From contig NZ_JADZDS010000009.1 of assembly GCF_020850895.1 (NCBI RefSeq), positions 1 to 59,476 of the forward strand: 59,476 bases of DNA. Direction: 5' to 3'. Source of the DNA: Thermomonas sp. GTDB taxonomy: Bacteria; Pseudomonadota; Gammaproteobacteria; Xanthomonadales; Xanthomonadaceae. The notes beneath the pieces are model-generated. The model did not search any database. It was not told the origin of the DNA and worked only from the letters and a program-made list of their open reading frames with translations. Positions 29,148 through 39,616 of the stretch are shown piece after piece; the stretch's first letter is position 1; every line of letters begins with the position of its first letter. The translations under genes were made by a program, and so were the position numbers.

Positions 29148-30086
29148 TCAGCGCAACTCCCTCGGCAGGGCGAAGATCATGGTCTCCGGTTCACCGCGCA
29201 GCTCCTGCACGTCCGGAGCGCCAAGTTCACGCAGGCGCGCCAACACGCCCTGGACCAGCACCTCCGGGGCCGAGGCGCCGGCGGTGACGCCGATATGTCG
29301 ATGCCCGGCAACCCAGGCCGGATCGATTTCCTCGGCGCTGTCGATCAGGAGCGCGGCCGCCCCCTCGCGCTGCGCCAGTTCGCGCAGGCGGTTGGAATTG
29401 GAGCTGTTGGGCGAACCGACCACCAGCACCGCGTCGCAGCCGCCGCGCACCAACTCGCGTACTGCATCCTGGCGGTTCTGGGTGGCGTAGCAGATATCGT
29501 CGTGCTTGGGGCCCAGGATCTCGGGGAAGCGCGCACGAAGGGCGGCAATGATGTCGCGAGTGTCGTCCACGCTGAGGGTGGTCTGGGTGGTGTAAGCGCA
29601 GTTGTCCGGCTGCTCCAGCGCGAGGGATGCCACGTCATCGAGGTCTTCGACCAGATGGATCGTCCCGGTCTGCCCGCTGGCGGTCCACTGCCCCATCGTG
29701 CCCTCGACTTCCGGGTGGCGGGCATGGCCGATCAACACCATGTCGCGCCCGCGCCGATTCTGGCGCCCCACCTCTTGGTGCACCTTGGTCACCAGCGGGC
29801 AGGTGGCATCGAACACGCGCAGGCCGCGACGCGTGGCCTCGCTGCGCACGGCCTGAGAGACGCCATGGGCCGAGAAGATGACCGTCGCGCCATCCGGCAC
29901 TTCGTCCAATTCCTCGACGAACACCGCACCACGCGCCTTCAGGTCATCGACGACGAACTTGTTGTGGACCACTTCGTGGCGCACGTAGATCGGCGCCCCA
30001 TAGATCTCCAGGGTGCGCTTGACGATCTCGATGGCGCGGTCGACACCGGCGCAGAAACCGCGGGGATTGGCGAGCAGGACATCCAT
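29148..30086 (-). CDS. ispH: 4-hydroxy-3-methylbut-2-enyl diphosphate reductase IspH
   Basis: 312 residues, last enzyme of the MEP isoprenoid pathway. The three iron-sulfur cluster cysteines are present: Cys12 in [11 protein letters not shown], Cys96 in [11 protein letters not shown] and a third in [11 protein letters not shown] near 199. It starts 9 bases after lspA and ends a ribF-ileS-lspA-ispH run, a common arrangement in gammaproteobacteria. Confidence 0.97.
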   Translation of the reverse strand: MDVLLANPRGFCAGVDRAIEIVKRTLEIYGAPIYVRHEVVHNKFVVDDLKARGAVFVEELDEVPDGATVIFSAHGVSQAVRSEATRRGLRVFDATCPLVTKVHQEVGRQNRRGRDMVLIGHARHPEVEGTMGQWTASGQTGTIHLVEDLDDVASLALEQPDNCAYTTQTTLSVDDTRDIIAALRARFPEILGPKHDDICYATQNRQDAVRELVRGGCDAVLVVGSPNSSNSNRLRELAQREGAAALLIDSAEEIDPAWVAGHRHIGVTAGASAPEVLVQGVLARLRELGAPDVQELRGEPETMIFALPRELR

Positions 30087-30095
30087 GCGCTCAGT

Positions 30096-30602
30096 CTACG
30101 GTTTCACCGTCGGCTTGGACTTGACCGGAACGAGGCCGGAGGCCAGGGCCAGTCCCACGGCACCGCAGACCACGGCACTGTCGGCGATATTGAACGCCGG
30201 CCAGTAGTGCGTGCCGACGTACCACTGGATGAAATCGATCACATGGCCGTGCAGGAAGCGATCGATCACGTTGCCGAGCGCGCCGCCGATCACCAGCGCC
30301 AGTGGCAGCGCCTGCTTCCAGTCGCCGCGCGGGGTGCGCGCCAGCATCCACACCAGCACGCCGCTGATGGCAAAGGCCAGAACGATGAAGAACCACTGCT
30401 GCCAGCCACCGGCATCGGCCAGGAAGCTGAAGGCCGCGCCGGTGTTGTAGGTGCGGTACCAGTTCCAGAAACCATCGATCACCGGCACCGCAGTGTGTTC
30501 AGGCAAGCTGGCGAGCACCCACGCCTTGCTCCACTGGTCAAGCGTGATGACAAGGGCCGAGGCCAACAACCACGGCAATGCACTTGGCTGGGTCGCCTTC
30601 AT
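30096..30602 (-). CDS. lspA: Lipoprotein signal peptidase LspA
   Basis: 168 residues, inner-membrane aspartyl protease that removes signal peptides of prolipoproteins. Four hydrophobic segments and the two catalytic Asp motifs are visible: [15 protein letters not shown] and FNIADSAV. The ATG overlaps the ileS stop by one base; an in-frame upstream reading of 39 residues lies inside ileS and was dropped. Confidence 0.97.
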   Translation of the reverse strand: MKATQPSALPWLLASALVITLDQWSKAWVLASLPEHTAVPVIDGFWNWYRTYNTGAAFSFLADAGGWQQWFFIVLAFAISGVLVWMLARTPRGDWKQALPLALVIGGALGNVIDRFLHGHVIDFIQWYVGTHYWPAFNIADSAVVCGAVGLALASGLVPVKSKPTVKP

Positions 30603-33454
30603 CAGAACCACACCCGCGTTTCGCCCGGACCGTCCACGTTCGACACACAGCGCCCGCACAACGATGGGTGCGCGGCATGCGTCCCCACGTCCTCGCGATG
30701 GTGCCAGCAGCGGATGCACTTGGGCTTGTCGGTGGCGCGTGCGCTGACGTCGATGTCACCGGTGGTATCGTCATCGGGCACCAGCGTCACGTCCCCGCTG
30801 ATCAACAGGAAACGCAACTCATCGACCAACGGCGCAAGCCGGTTCTGGTTGGCCACGCCACAGCGCAACTCGATCTCGGCATCCAGGGCAGCACCGATTT
30901 CGCCAGCCGCGCGCATCGGCTCCAAGACCTTTGCAACCTGTTCACGCAATGCCAGCAGCGTATCCATGTCGTTGGCCGACAGCGCTGCCTGATCAGGCAG
31001 CGCCGCCAGCCCGTCGTACCAGGTTGCCAGCAACACATTACCGCCGCGTTCGCCGGGCAGGTGGCCCCACAATTCGTCGGCGGTGAAGCTCAGGATCGGT
31101 GCGATCCAACGGGTGAACGCCTCCGCGATACGGAACATCGCCGATTGCGCGCTGCGGCGTCCGTGCGAATCCTCCGCCATCGTATAGAGGCGATCCTTGG
31201 TGACGTCGAGATAGAGCGAACCCAAATCGACACTGCAGAAGTTCATCAGCGCCTGCACCACGGATGCGAAATCGTAGTTCGCATAGGCTTGGGTGATCTC
31301 GTCCTGCACCTGCCAGGCGCGATGCACGATCCAGCGATCCAACGCAACCATGTCGTCGAGCGCGCGCAAGTCACGCGCCGGATCGAAGCCGTGCAGATTG
31401 CCGAGCAGGAAGCGTGCGGTATTGCGGATGCGCCGGTAGGCATCGGCATTGCGCTTCAGGATTTCCTGCGACAGCGACATCTCGTTGCTGTAGTCGGTGC
31501 TGGCGATCCACAGGCGCAGGATGTCCGCGCCCAGCTTGTTCATGATGTCCTGCGGCTCGATGCCGTTGCCCAAGGACTTGGACATCTTTCGGCCATGCTC
31601 ATCGACGGTGAAGCCATGGGTCAGGCATTGCCGATACGGCGCCACCTTGTCCAGCGCCACCCCGGTGAGCAGCGAGCTCTGGAACCAGCCGCGGTGTTGA
31701 TCGGAGCCTTCCAGATAGAGATCGGCCGGCTTGCCGAGGCCACGCGGCTTCAGCACGCATTCGTGGGTGACACCGGAATCGAACCAGACATCGAGGATGT
31801 CAGTGATCTTGTCGTATTGCGCGGCCTCGTCGCCGAGCAGTTCGGCGGCATCCAGCGCGTACCACGCGTCCACTCCACCTTGTTCCACCCGTTCGGCCAC
31901 GGCACGCATCAATGCGACGCTGAGCGGGTGGATGTTGCCGGTTTCGCGATGCACGAACAAGGCAATCGGCACGCCCCAGGTGCGCTGGCGCGAGATCGTC
32001 CAATCCGGGCGCCCATCCACCATCCCGGCGATGCGTGCCTGACCCCATTCGGGATACCACTTGACCGACTCAATCGCGGCCAAGGCATCACGACGCAGGC
32101 TGGCTTGCTCCATCGAAATGAACCACTGCGGGGTGGCGCGGAACGCCACCGGGGTCTTGTGCCGCCAGCAATGCGGGTAACTGTGCTTGAGTGGCGCGAA
32201 GGCCAGCAGCGCGCCATTGCCGCGCAACACTTCGACAATGGCATCGTTGGCCTTCCACACGTGCAGCTGGGTGAGATCGACATCGCCCGCCTTCGGCGTG
32301 GACGACAGATACACGCCACGACCATCGACCGGGTTGAGTTGCGCGGCCGTGTATTTCGCGATGAGGCCGTATTTCTGGCCGACCGCGAAGTCCTCCTGGC
32401 CATGGCCGGGCGCGGTGTGCACCGCGCCGGTGCCGTCTTCGGCACTGACGTGGTCGCCTACCAGAACAGGAATGTCGCGCTCGGCGTAGAACGGGTGCGC
32501 AAACACCAGGCCTTCGAGTTTCTCGCCAGTGGCACGGCCGAGGATCATCACCGCATCCACGCCGTAGCGCTTCAGCGTCTTCTCGGCCAGCGCATTGGCC
32601 AGGATCAGCCATCGCCGCGTGCCATCGGCCTTGGTGGGGCCTTCCACCAACACGTAGTCCAGGTCCGGCCCCAGCGAGATCGCCAGCGAGGCCGGCAGGG
32701 TCCACGGCGTGGTGGTCCAGATCGGCAGCGCCAACTCGACCCCTTCTGGCAATTCGCTGCCAAACACGCGGCTGACCTGCTGCGGGTTGCGCGCGGCATA
32801 AGCCACGTCCACCGCCGGCGAGGTCTTGTCCTGGTATTCGATCTCGGCCTCGGCCAGCGCACTGCCGCAGTCGAAGCACCAGTACACCGGCTTCACCCCG
32901 CGCAGCAGGTGGCCGTTGTCCACGATCTTCGCCAGCGCACGGATCTCGTCTGCCTCGAATTGGAAGTCCAGCGTTCGATACGGGTGCTCCCAATCGCCAA
33001 GCACGCCCAAGCGCTTGAAGTCGCGGCGCTGCACGTCGATCTGTTCACGCGCGTACTCGCGGCATTTCTGGCGGAACTCGGTGGCATCGAGCTTGACGCC
33101 GACCTTGCCGAACTTCTTCTCGATCGCAATCTCGATCGGCAAGCCGTGGCAATCCCAACCGGGGATGAAGGGCGCGTCGAACCCGGCCAGGGTCTTCGAC
33201 TTGACGATGATGTCCTTCAGGATCTTGTTGACCGCGTGACCGAGGTGGATCGCGCCATTGGCATACGGCGGGCCATCGTGCAGCACGAATTGAGGGCGAC
33301 CCTTGGCGGCGGCGCGGATCTGCGCGTACAGGCCTTCGGACTCCCAGCGCGCCAGCGCGTCCGGCTCGCGCTTGGGCAGATCGCCGCGCATCGGAAACGC
33401 GGTGTCCGGAAGCAGGATGGTGGCCTTGTACGGATTTTCGCTTTGGTCGCTCAC
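30602..33454 (-). CDS. ileS: Isoleucyl-tRNA synthetase IleS
   Basis: 950 residues, class I synthetase. The HIGH-type motif is HLGH in [11 protein letters not shown] and the KMSKS motif is intact in [13 protein letters not shown]-terminal zinc finger with four cysteines is seen in CIRCWHH and CGRCV. It overlaps ribF by 4 bases at its start and lspA by one at its end. Confidence 0.98.
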   Translation of the reverse strand: MSDQSENPYKATILLPDTAFPMRGDLPKREPDALARWESEGLYAQIRAAAKGRPQFVLHDGPPYANGAIHLGHAVNKILKDIIVKSKTLAGFDAPFIPGWDCHGLPIEIAIEKKFGKVGVKLDATEFRQKCREYAREQIDVQRRDFKRLGVLGDWEHPYRTLDFQFEADEIRALAKIVDNGHLLRGVKPVYWCFDCGSALAEAEIEYQDKTSPAVDVAYAARNPQQVSRVFGSELPEGVELALPIWTTTPWTLPASLAISLGPDLDYVLVEGPTKADGTRRWLILANALAEKTLKRYGVDAVMILGRATGEKLEGLVFAHPFYAERDIPVLVGDHVSAEDGTGAVHTAPGHGQEDFAVGQKYGLIAKYTAAQLNPVDGRGVYLSSTPKAGDVDLTQLHVWKANDAIVEVLRGNGALLAFAPLKHSYPHCWRHKTPVAFRATPQWFISMEQASLRRDALAAIESVKWYPEWGQARIAGMVDGRPDWTISRQRTWGVPIALFVHRETGNIHPLSVALMRAVAERVEQGGVDAWYALDAAELLGDEAAQYDKITDILDVWFDSGVTHECVLKPRGLGKPADLYLEGSDQHRGWFQSSLLTGVALDKVAPYRQCLTHGFTVDEHGRKMSKSLGNGIEPQDIMNKLGADILRLWIASTDYSNEMSLSQEILKRNADAYRRIRNTARFLLGNLHGFDPARDLRALDDMVALDRWIVHRAWQVQDEITQAYANYDFASVVQALMNFCSVDLGSLYLDVTKDRLYTMAEDSHGRRSAQSAMFRIAEAFTRWIAPILSFTADELWGHLPGERGGNVLLATWYDGLAALPDQAALSANDMDTLLALREQVAKVLEPMRAAGEIGAALDAEIELRCGVANQNRLAPLVDELRFLLISGDVTLVPDDDTTGDIDVSARATDKPKCIRCWHHREDVGTHAAHPSLCGRCVSNVDGPGETRVWF

Positions 33455-34404
33455 GCAAACACTCGCTGCGGTTCGTATTGAAGGAGGATGGCCCGCGCCT
33501 GCGCATCATCGCGCTGCATCTGCGCGGTCAACGTGGCCAGGTCGGGGAATTTTTCTTCGTCGCGCAGATGGGCGACGAACTCGACTTCGATCCGGCGCCC
33601 GTACAGGTCGCCATCGAAATCGAACAGATGCGCTTCCAGCAGCGGCTCGACGCCGTCGACCGTGGGCCGGGTGCCGAAGCTGGACACCGACGGCCACGGC
33701 GCGGCGGAAACACCATGCACGCGGGTGGCGTAGATGCCACGCAGCGCCGGGGTCTTGCCGGCGAAACGCAGATTGGCGGTGGGATAGCCGAGGGTGCGCC
33801 CAAGCTGACGCCCGCGCACCACCCTCCCACCGATGGCGTAGGGCCGCCCCAGCAATTGCGCAACCGTGGGAAAATCGCCTGCCGCCAGCGCCGCGCGGAT
33901 GCGGGTGCTGGAAATGCGCTCGCCACCTTGCAGCACCGGCGCAATGGCCTGGGCGGAAAACCCCGCCGGCGCGCCCAGGGCCTGCAGCAGCGCCAGATCG
34001 CCGCCCCGGGCGTGGCCGAAGCGAAAACCCGGCCCCACCCACACTTCGCGTGCGGCCAGCCGCGCAACCAAGGTTTCGCGCACGAAATCCGCGGCGGCCA
34101 TCGCCGCCAGCGCCCGGTTGAAACGCAGCAGACCGATGCCATCGACGCCCAAGTCGCGCAGTCCGGCAATCTTGTCGGCCACCAGCATCAGCCGCGGCGG
34201 CTTTACGCCGTGCGTAAACAGCTCGCGCGGCAGCGGCTCGAAGCCTACCGCCACCGCCGGCACGCCCAGTGCGCGCGCGCGCGCGACCGCGCGGTCGATC
34301 AGCGCCCGATGCCCCAGGTGCAGGCCATCGAAGGCGCCGATGCAAACCACGCTGCCTTGCGGGCACAGGGCCCGCCCGATGGCGTCGCGGAACAGGAAAG
34401 GCAT
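33451..34404 (-). CDS. ribF: Riboflavin kinase / FAD synthetase RibF
   Basis: 317 residues, bifunctional maker of FMN and FAD. The N-terminal adenylyltransferase has [10 protein letters not shown] at 23-32 and [14 protein letters not shown]; the C-terminal riboflavin kinase domain has GYPTANLRF. It is the first gene of a run with ileS, lspA and ispH, overlapping ileS by 4 bases. Confidence 0.96.
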   Translation of the reverse strand: MPFLFRDAIGRALCPQGSVVCIGAFDGLHLGHRALIDRAVARARALGVPAVAVGFEPLPRELFTHGVKPPRLMLVADKIAGLRDLGVDGIGLLRFNRALAAMAAADFVRETLVARLAAREVWVGPGFRFGHARGGDLALLQALGAPAGFSAQAIAPVLQGGERISSTRIRAALAAGDFPTVAQLLGRPYAIGGRVVRGRQLGRTLGYPTANLRFAGKTPALRGIYATRVHGVSAAPWPSVSSFGTRPTVDGVEPLLEAHLFDFDGDLYGRRIEVEFVAHLRDEEKFPDLATLTAQMQRDDAQARAILLQYEPQRVFA

Positions 34405-34470
34405 GCGGCTCAGGATGGGCCGGTTTCCCGACCGTCTAAAAAGGTTGAATCCACGGAATTATTGCAGTGC

Positions 34471-34476
34471 AGTATA
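34471..34476 (-). promoter_or_regulatory. Candidate -10 of the ribF-ileS-lspA-ispH operon
   Basis: TATACT on the minus strand, about 66 bases before the ribF ATG. No good -35 is seen because the upstream bases form the murJ hairpin. Confidence 0.35.
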
Positions 34477-34484
34477 GCCCTGCT

Positions 34485-34502
34485 GGCGGGCTGCGGCCCG
34501 CC
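34485..34502 (-). terminator. Hairpin directly after murJ
   Basis: A perfect 7-bp stem GGCGGGC/GCCCGCC with a 4-base loop, starting at the base after the murJ stop on the minus strand. There is no T-run, so it may be a 3' end stabiliser or a weak terminator. Confidence 0.45.
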
Positions 34503-36134
34503 TCAATGCTCGCGGAAATCACGCGGCCGAAAGCCCAGCACCAGCATCGCCAGCGCGTACACCACCGCGCCGCCGCCCACCAGCCCGGCCAGCCACCACA
34601 CCCGCATCCATGCATCCATGGCGGGGAAAGCCGGCGCCAGCTGCAGGCCGCCCAGCACCGCCGCCGCCATCGTCAGGTTGGCGATCCCGAGCTTGGACAG
34701 GAACCGGCCCCAGCCCGGCATCGGATCGTAGACCTTCGCCTTGCGCAACCAATACAGCAACAGGCCGAGGTTGAGGTAACTGGACAAGGCCGAGGCGATC
34801 CCCAGTGCGAAATGCAGGCCCGGCGTGCTGGCCAGGCCGGCCATGATCCCCTTGGCCTGCGCTTCCGGCGGCACTTTCCATACGTACAGCAAGGCCAGCA
34901 GGGCCACGTTGAAGACCATGTTCGCCACCAGTGCGGCGATCCCGGCACGCATCGGTGTTTTCGTGTCCTGGCGTGCATAGAACGCCGGCAGCACGGTCTT
35001 GACCAAGGCGAATGCGGGCAGGCCGAAGCTCAATCCGAACACCGACAGCGCGGTCATCTCGGCCGCGAAGGCATCGAACAGCCCGGTCTGGAACACGGTC
35101 GAGACCAGCGGTAGTGCCAGCAGCATCAGCCCCAGCATCGCCGGCACAATGATCAGGAAGGTGACGCGCAGGCCCCAGTCCAGCGACTTCGAGAACGCCG
35201 CGCGGTCGTCGTTGACGTGGTGCCGCGACAGGGTCGGCAGCACCACCGTGCCCAGGGCGATTGCAAACACGCCCAGCGGCAGTTCGAGGAAGCGATCCGC
35301 GGTCGACAGCCAGCTCTGCGAGCCGGAGGCGAGCTTGGCGGCGAGGAAGGTGTCGAACAGCAGGTTGATCTGCGCCACCGACGAGCCGATCAGGGTCGGC
35401 ACCATCAGCGTCATCACCTTGCGCACCCCGGCGTGCCGCCAACCCCAGCGCGGCAGGCCGAGCAGGTCGAACCGGGCCAGCTGCGGAAACAGGAACAGCA
35501 ATTGCAGCACTCCGCCCGCCAGCACCGCCCAGCCCAGGGTCATGATCGGCGGATCGGTCAGCTGCGCGCCGAAGATCGCACCCAGAATCATGCACAGGTT
35601 GAGGATGATCGGGGCGAACGCCGGCAGGCCGAAGCGGTGGTAGCTGTTGAGTGCGCCGGCGGCCAGCGCGGTCAGCGAGACGAACAGCAGGAACGGGAAG
35701 GTCAGCAGCAGCAGGCGGACGATCAGCGCCTGCTGCCCCGGCACCGGCTCGGCGTGGTTGGAAAACAGCGAGGCCAGCAAGGGCGAGCACAACATGCCCA
35801 GTGCGGTGACGATCAGCAGCACCCCGCCGAGGGTGCCGGCCGTGCGCGCCATCAGCTCCTTCAGTTCGGCCTTGCTGCGGGTTTCCTTGAACTCGGTGAA
35901 CACCGGCACGAAGGCGGTGGAGAACGAGCCTTCTGCGAACAGGCGGCGCATGAAATTGGGAATGCGAAACGCCACCCAGAACGCGTCGGTCATCGCGTTG
36001 GCGCCGAAGTAGTGGCCGATCAGGCGGTCGCGGATCAGCCCGAAAATCCGGCTGACCATGGTCATGGCCCCGAACGAGACCACCCCGCGCAGCATCCCGC
36101 GCGGTTTGCCAGCCTCGGTTGCTCCGCCGCTCAT
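34503..36134 (-). CDS. murJ: Lipid II flippase MurJ (MviN)
   Basis: 543 residues, polytopic MOP-superfamily membrane protein with about 14 helices that flips lipid II for peptidoglycan synthesis. Conserved N-terminal [17 protein letters not shown] and [19 protein letters not shown] are plain. The start at 36134 gives [15 protein letters not shown]; an internal Met 13 codons later is a possible alternative, and an upstream extension would cross the rpsT promoter. It is divergent from rpsT, a common pairing with ribF nearby. Confidence 0.95.
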   Translation of the reverse strand: MSGGATEAGKPRGMLRGVVSFGAMTMVSRIFGLIRDRLIGHYFGANAMTDAFWVAFRIPNFMRRLFAEGSFSTAFVPVFTEFKETRSKAELKELMARTAGTLGGVLLIVTALGMLCSPLLASLFSNHAEPVPGQQALIVRLLLLTFPFLLFVSLTALAAGALNSYHRFGLPAFAPIILNLCMILGAIFGAQLTDPPIMTLGWAVLAGGVLQLLFLFPQLARFDLLGLPRWGWRHAGVRKVMTLMVPTLIGSSVAQINLLFDTFLAAKLASGSQSWLSTADRFLELPLGVFAIALGTVVLPTLSRHHVNDDRAAFSKSLDWGLRVTFLIIVPAMLGLMLLALPLVSTVFQTGLFDAFAAEMTALSVFGLSFGLPAFALVKTVLPAFYARQDTKTPMRAGIAALVANMVFNVALLALLYVWKVPPEAQAKGIMAGLASTPGLHFALGIASALSSYLNLGLLLYWLRKAKVYDPMPGWGRFLSKLGIANLTMAAAVLGGLQLAPAFPAMDAWMRVWWLAGLVGGGAVVYALAMLVLGFRPRDFREH

Positions 36135-36173
36135 CGCTTGACCCCGGCCCGAACCGCCAACCGCCCCGCCGCA

Positions 36174-36202
36174 TTGACCTTGCGCATCAAAACCCTCATA
36201 AT
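36174..36202 (+). promoter_or_regulatory. rpsT promoter
   Basis: TTGACC (36174-36179), 17-base spacer and CATAAT (36197-36202), a strong sigma-70 match. It gives a leader of roughly 100 bases before the rpsT GTG. Confidence 0.7.
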
Positions 36203-36305
36203 TGGCGGTCTTTCCGGTTCGTCGATCCGCGCGGCATTGTGCCAGTGGTTCGCGCTCCATGCCAAAACCCCGGCGTCAACGCCCCAGAAACCCCAGGATT
36301 TTCCC

Positions 36306-36575
36306 GTGGCCAACATCAAGTCCGCCAAGAAGCGCGCCAAGCAAATGGTCGTGCGCAATGCCCGCAACGTAGCCCAGCGCTCGCAGCTGCGCACCGCTGT
36401 CAAGCGCGTGCTCAAGGCCCTCAACGCCAACGACGCCGCCGCCGCCACCGAGGCGTTCACCGTCGCCCAGCCGCTGCTGGACCGCTTCGCCGCGCGTGGC
36501 CTGATCCACAAGAACAAGGCCGCCCGCCACAAGTCGCGCCTGACCGCGCGGATCAAGGCGATCAAGGCCGCCTGA
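36306..36575 (+). CDS. rpsT: 30S ribosomal protein S20 (GTG start)
   Basis: 89 residues, very basic, beginning [12 protein letters not shown] after the initiator. The GTG at 36306 has AGGA 7 bases upstream, and no ATG would give the conserved N-terminus. S20 genes often use a non-ATG start, which fits autogenous translational control known for this protein in E. coli. A clear intrinsic terminator follows 29 bases after the stop. Confidence 0.97.
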   Translation: MANIKSAKKRAKQMVVRNARNVAQRSQLRTAVKRVLKALNANDAAAATEAFTVAQPLLDRFAARGLIHKNKAARHKSRLTARIKAIKAA

Positions 36576-36604
36576 TACCTCCATCGAGGTAACCGCACGC
36601 AGCG

Positions 36605-36632
36605 AAAGCCCGGCGCAAGCCGGGCTTTTTTT
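36605..36632 (+). terminator. Intrinsic terminator of rpsT
   Basis: AAAGCCCGGC, a GCAA loop, GCCGGGCTTT and a run of T to 36632. A textbook rho-independent terminator. Confidence 0.92.
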
Positions 36633-36708
36633 GTGACTGGTATCCACCACGCCTTTGGACGAAGATCAAGCAACGCCGGGAAAATAACAAGCAATCACGA
36701 TACAGGCA

Positions 36709-37353
36709 TTAGCCCCTGCACGGACCTGCGGTCACCTGCCCTGGTTGCGGCATGCCATCTGTGGAAGCACCCTGCACGACAGTCTGATCTTCAGCACGAC
36801 GAGCGCTGGTGTTGGCATTGATCAGTCCATCTACGAAGGTGCTGAAATCCTCACTGAACTGGAATTTCTCGCTTTGCCACGCCCAGAACATCAACCGCCT
36901 GCGTGCTTCGATCCTGTTGGTGGCTGCCCCCACCGAAAACTGGCCGGCGTAGCTGCGAATTTCTCGCTCGACGGAAGCGTAAATCATCGGATCAACAGTT
37001 CCATTGAGGTGCTGCCTATGCACATTTGACCAGATCTGGAACAGGCCGCGCCAATAACCCAGCATCTGCTCCCTGTCCGAGGCAGATGCCGTCGCGGGGT
37101 TATCGGTTTGGGTGGCAAATACACACGCCAAAACCGGATCGGTTGCCAGAGCAAGATTCAACTACAGGTAGGCATCTGCGATGGCCGCATCCGTCGACGC
37201 CCGAGTCGCGATCGAGTTTTGACGAATCTCGATTCCAACGAAGATGAGTGATCCGATGACGCCGATAATTCCGATACTTTCAACGATACGGCGCGCGCGT
37301 GGCGAACCTGGGGGAGCGACGGCCCTCGGACATTCATCAGGAAACGCGGCCAT
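36709..37353 (-). pseudogene. Small membrane protein gene interrupted by an in-frame amber stop
   Basis: Two reading frames abut in the same phase: an upstream part from the ATG at 37353 that contains one membrane helix (IGIIGVIGSLIFVGIEI) and ends at TAG 37162-37164, and a downstream part of 150 codons that continues immediately (LNLALATDPVLACV...). Read through the TAG they give a protein of about 214 residues with an N-terminal helix then a helical domain, a type common in proteobacteria with no known function. The TAG most simply is a nonsense mutation. A start at 37509 adds 52 unlikely residues. It lies after obgE on the same strand. Confidence 0.65.
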
Positions 37354-37527
37354 CTCACTCACGTCCAAGCCAAGTGGCCCACAATTCGGCCCAATTGCAG
37401 TGCTGGCAAGCAAGCTGAAGCCTCTTCCTGAGGCAGTAGGGACCGAGGCGGTCGACACTATGGTGCTTCTGCCGTACGACAGAATTACGACCTCCCCGGA
37501 GAGCGACATGTGGCCTGGCTCTCGAAG

Positions 37528-38631
<1,104 letters not shown>

Positions 38632-38655
38632 CTATTCTGTCGCTATGGCTCTTGC

Positions 38656-38739
38656 GAATCCCGAATCCCGAATCCCGAATCCCGAATCCCGAATCCCGAA
38701 TCCCGAATCCCGAATCCCGAATCCCGAATCCCGAATCCC
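38656..38739. repeat. Heptanucleotide tandem repeat, 12 copies
   Basis: Twelve perfect GAATCCC units on the plus strand, GGGATTC on the minus strand, between the rpmA terminator and obgE. In the sense of obgE transcription the GGG runs are spaced by ATTC, which fits the G-quadruplex pattern. Similar heptamers are common between genes in Xanthomonas relatives. Copy number is likely to vary by slippage. Confidence 0.95.
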
Positions 38740-38751
38740 GGCTCCCCAACG

Positions 38752-38773
38752 AAAAACCCCGCCGAAGCGGGGC
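38752..38773 (-). terminator. Intrinsic terminator of rplU-rpmA
   Basis: On the minus strand GCCCCGC, a TTCG loop, GCGGGG and TTTTT, 26 bases after the rpmA stop. It separates rplU-rpmA from obgE, so obgE needs read-through or its own promoter in or near the repeat. Confidence 0.85.
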
Positions 38774-38798
38774 TCCTCGCATCAGCCTGCCGCGGCGC

Positions 38799-39059
38799 TT
38801 ACTGCGCGGCGGCGACGCTGACGGTGCGGCGCTTCTTCGGGCCCTTGGTGGAGAACTCCACCGTGCCGTCGATCAGCGCGAACAGGGTGTGGTCGCGGCC
38901 GAGGCCGACGCCTGCGCCCGGATGGAACTGGGTGCCGCGCTGGCGCACGATGATGTTGCCGGCTTCGATGGCCTGGCCACCGTAGATCTTCACGCCGAGG
39001 TACTTCGGATTCGAGTCGCGACCGTTGCGGGTCGAACCACCAGCCTTTTTATGTGCCAT
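38799..39059 (-). CDS. rpmA: 50S ribosomal protein L27
   Basis: 86 residues starting [16 protein letters not shown], the standard L27 N-terminus without the cleaved extension of Firmicutes. GGAG lies 8 bases before the ATG. It follows rplU by 12 bases. Confidence 0.98.
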   Translation of the reverse strand: MAHKKAGGSTRNGRDSNPKYLGVKIYGGQAIEAGNIIVRQRGTQFHPGAGVGLGRDHTLFALIDGTVEFSTKGPKKRRTVSVAAAQ

Positions 39060-39071
39060 GACGGCGTCTCC

Positions 39072-39389
39072 TTACTTGCTGCCACCGGCAATGCCGGTGA
39101 TCTGGATTTCGGTGTAGTGCTGCCGGTGGCCCATCTGCTTGCGATGGTGCTTGCGGCGGCGGAACTTGACGATGCGCACCTTGTCGGCGCGGCCGTGGCC
39201 GACGACCTTCGCGGTGACCGAGGCGCCCTTGAGCGCGTCGCCGAGGGTGATGCCGTCGGCATCGCCGAGCATCAGGATGTTGTCCAGCTTGATCTCGCTG
39301 CCGGCTTCGGCTTCGAGCAGTTCGACGCGGAGCGTTTCGCCCTGCATCACGCGGTATTGCTTACCGCCAGTGACCAGCACTGCGTACAT
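39072..39389 (-). CDS. rplU: 50S ribosomal protein L21
   Basis: 105 residues from the ATG at 39389, which has GAGGAAA 6 bases upstream. [14 protein letters not shown] and [16 protein letters not shown] are the L21 hallmarks. First gene of the rplU-rpmA unit, with a good promoter upstream. Confidence 0.98.
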   Translation of the reverse strand: MYAVLVTGGKQYRVMQGETLRVELLEAEAGSEIKLDNILMLGDADGITLGDALKGASVTAKVVGHGRADKVRIVKFRRRKHHRKQMGHRQHYTEIQITGIAGGSK

Positions 39390-39459
39390 GGTGGGTTTCC
39401 TCGTTGATTCTGTCGTTCTTCTTGGGGATCTGCCGCACAACCGCGCGTACAGAAGCGGA

Positions 39460-39489
39460 ATTGTAATGGATTCAGCTGGTTAGCGTCAA
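39460..39489 (-). promoter_or_regulatory. rplU-rpmA promoter
   Basis: On the minus strand TTGACG (39484-39489), an 18-base spacer and TACAAT (39460-39465), about 70 bases before the rplU ATG. Confidence 0.7.
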
Positions 39490-39571
39490 ACCCTCCGCAT
39501 CCACGGGCTCACCCCCGGCGGATCCACTGGCGATTTGCCCATGATTCGCCGCCTCGCTAGGCTTAGCGATT

Positions 39572-39591
39572 GGCCGACGCGAGTGTCGGCC
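39572..39591 (+). other. Hairpin before uvrA
   Basis: GGCCGAC / GTCGGCC, 7 bp with a 6-base loop, 25 bases before the uvrA ATG. I found no LexA-box-like sequence and no good promoter in the 127 bases between the rplU promoter and uvrA. Confidence 0.4.
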
Positions 39592-39616
39592 TCCCCACAC
39601 CCGCTGGAACCACCTG

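Noticed and set aside
30578-33481. 967-codon open frame antisense to ileS
   Set aside because: It is a shadow of a high-GC essential gene; composition is His/Arg/Gln-rich and resembles no protein family.
37354-37509. N-terminal extension of the amber-split pseudogene to 37509
   Set aside because: The 52 added residues look like translated intergenic DNA and lie between obgE and the first membrane helix.
38656-38739. CRISPR array
   Set aside because: Repeats are 7 bases with no spacers; it is a simple tandem repeat.
39490-39616. LexA-controlled promoter for uvrA
   Set aside because: I searched the region by eye for LexA-like palindromes (CTG-N10-CAG or TTAG-N6-TACTA) and found none.
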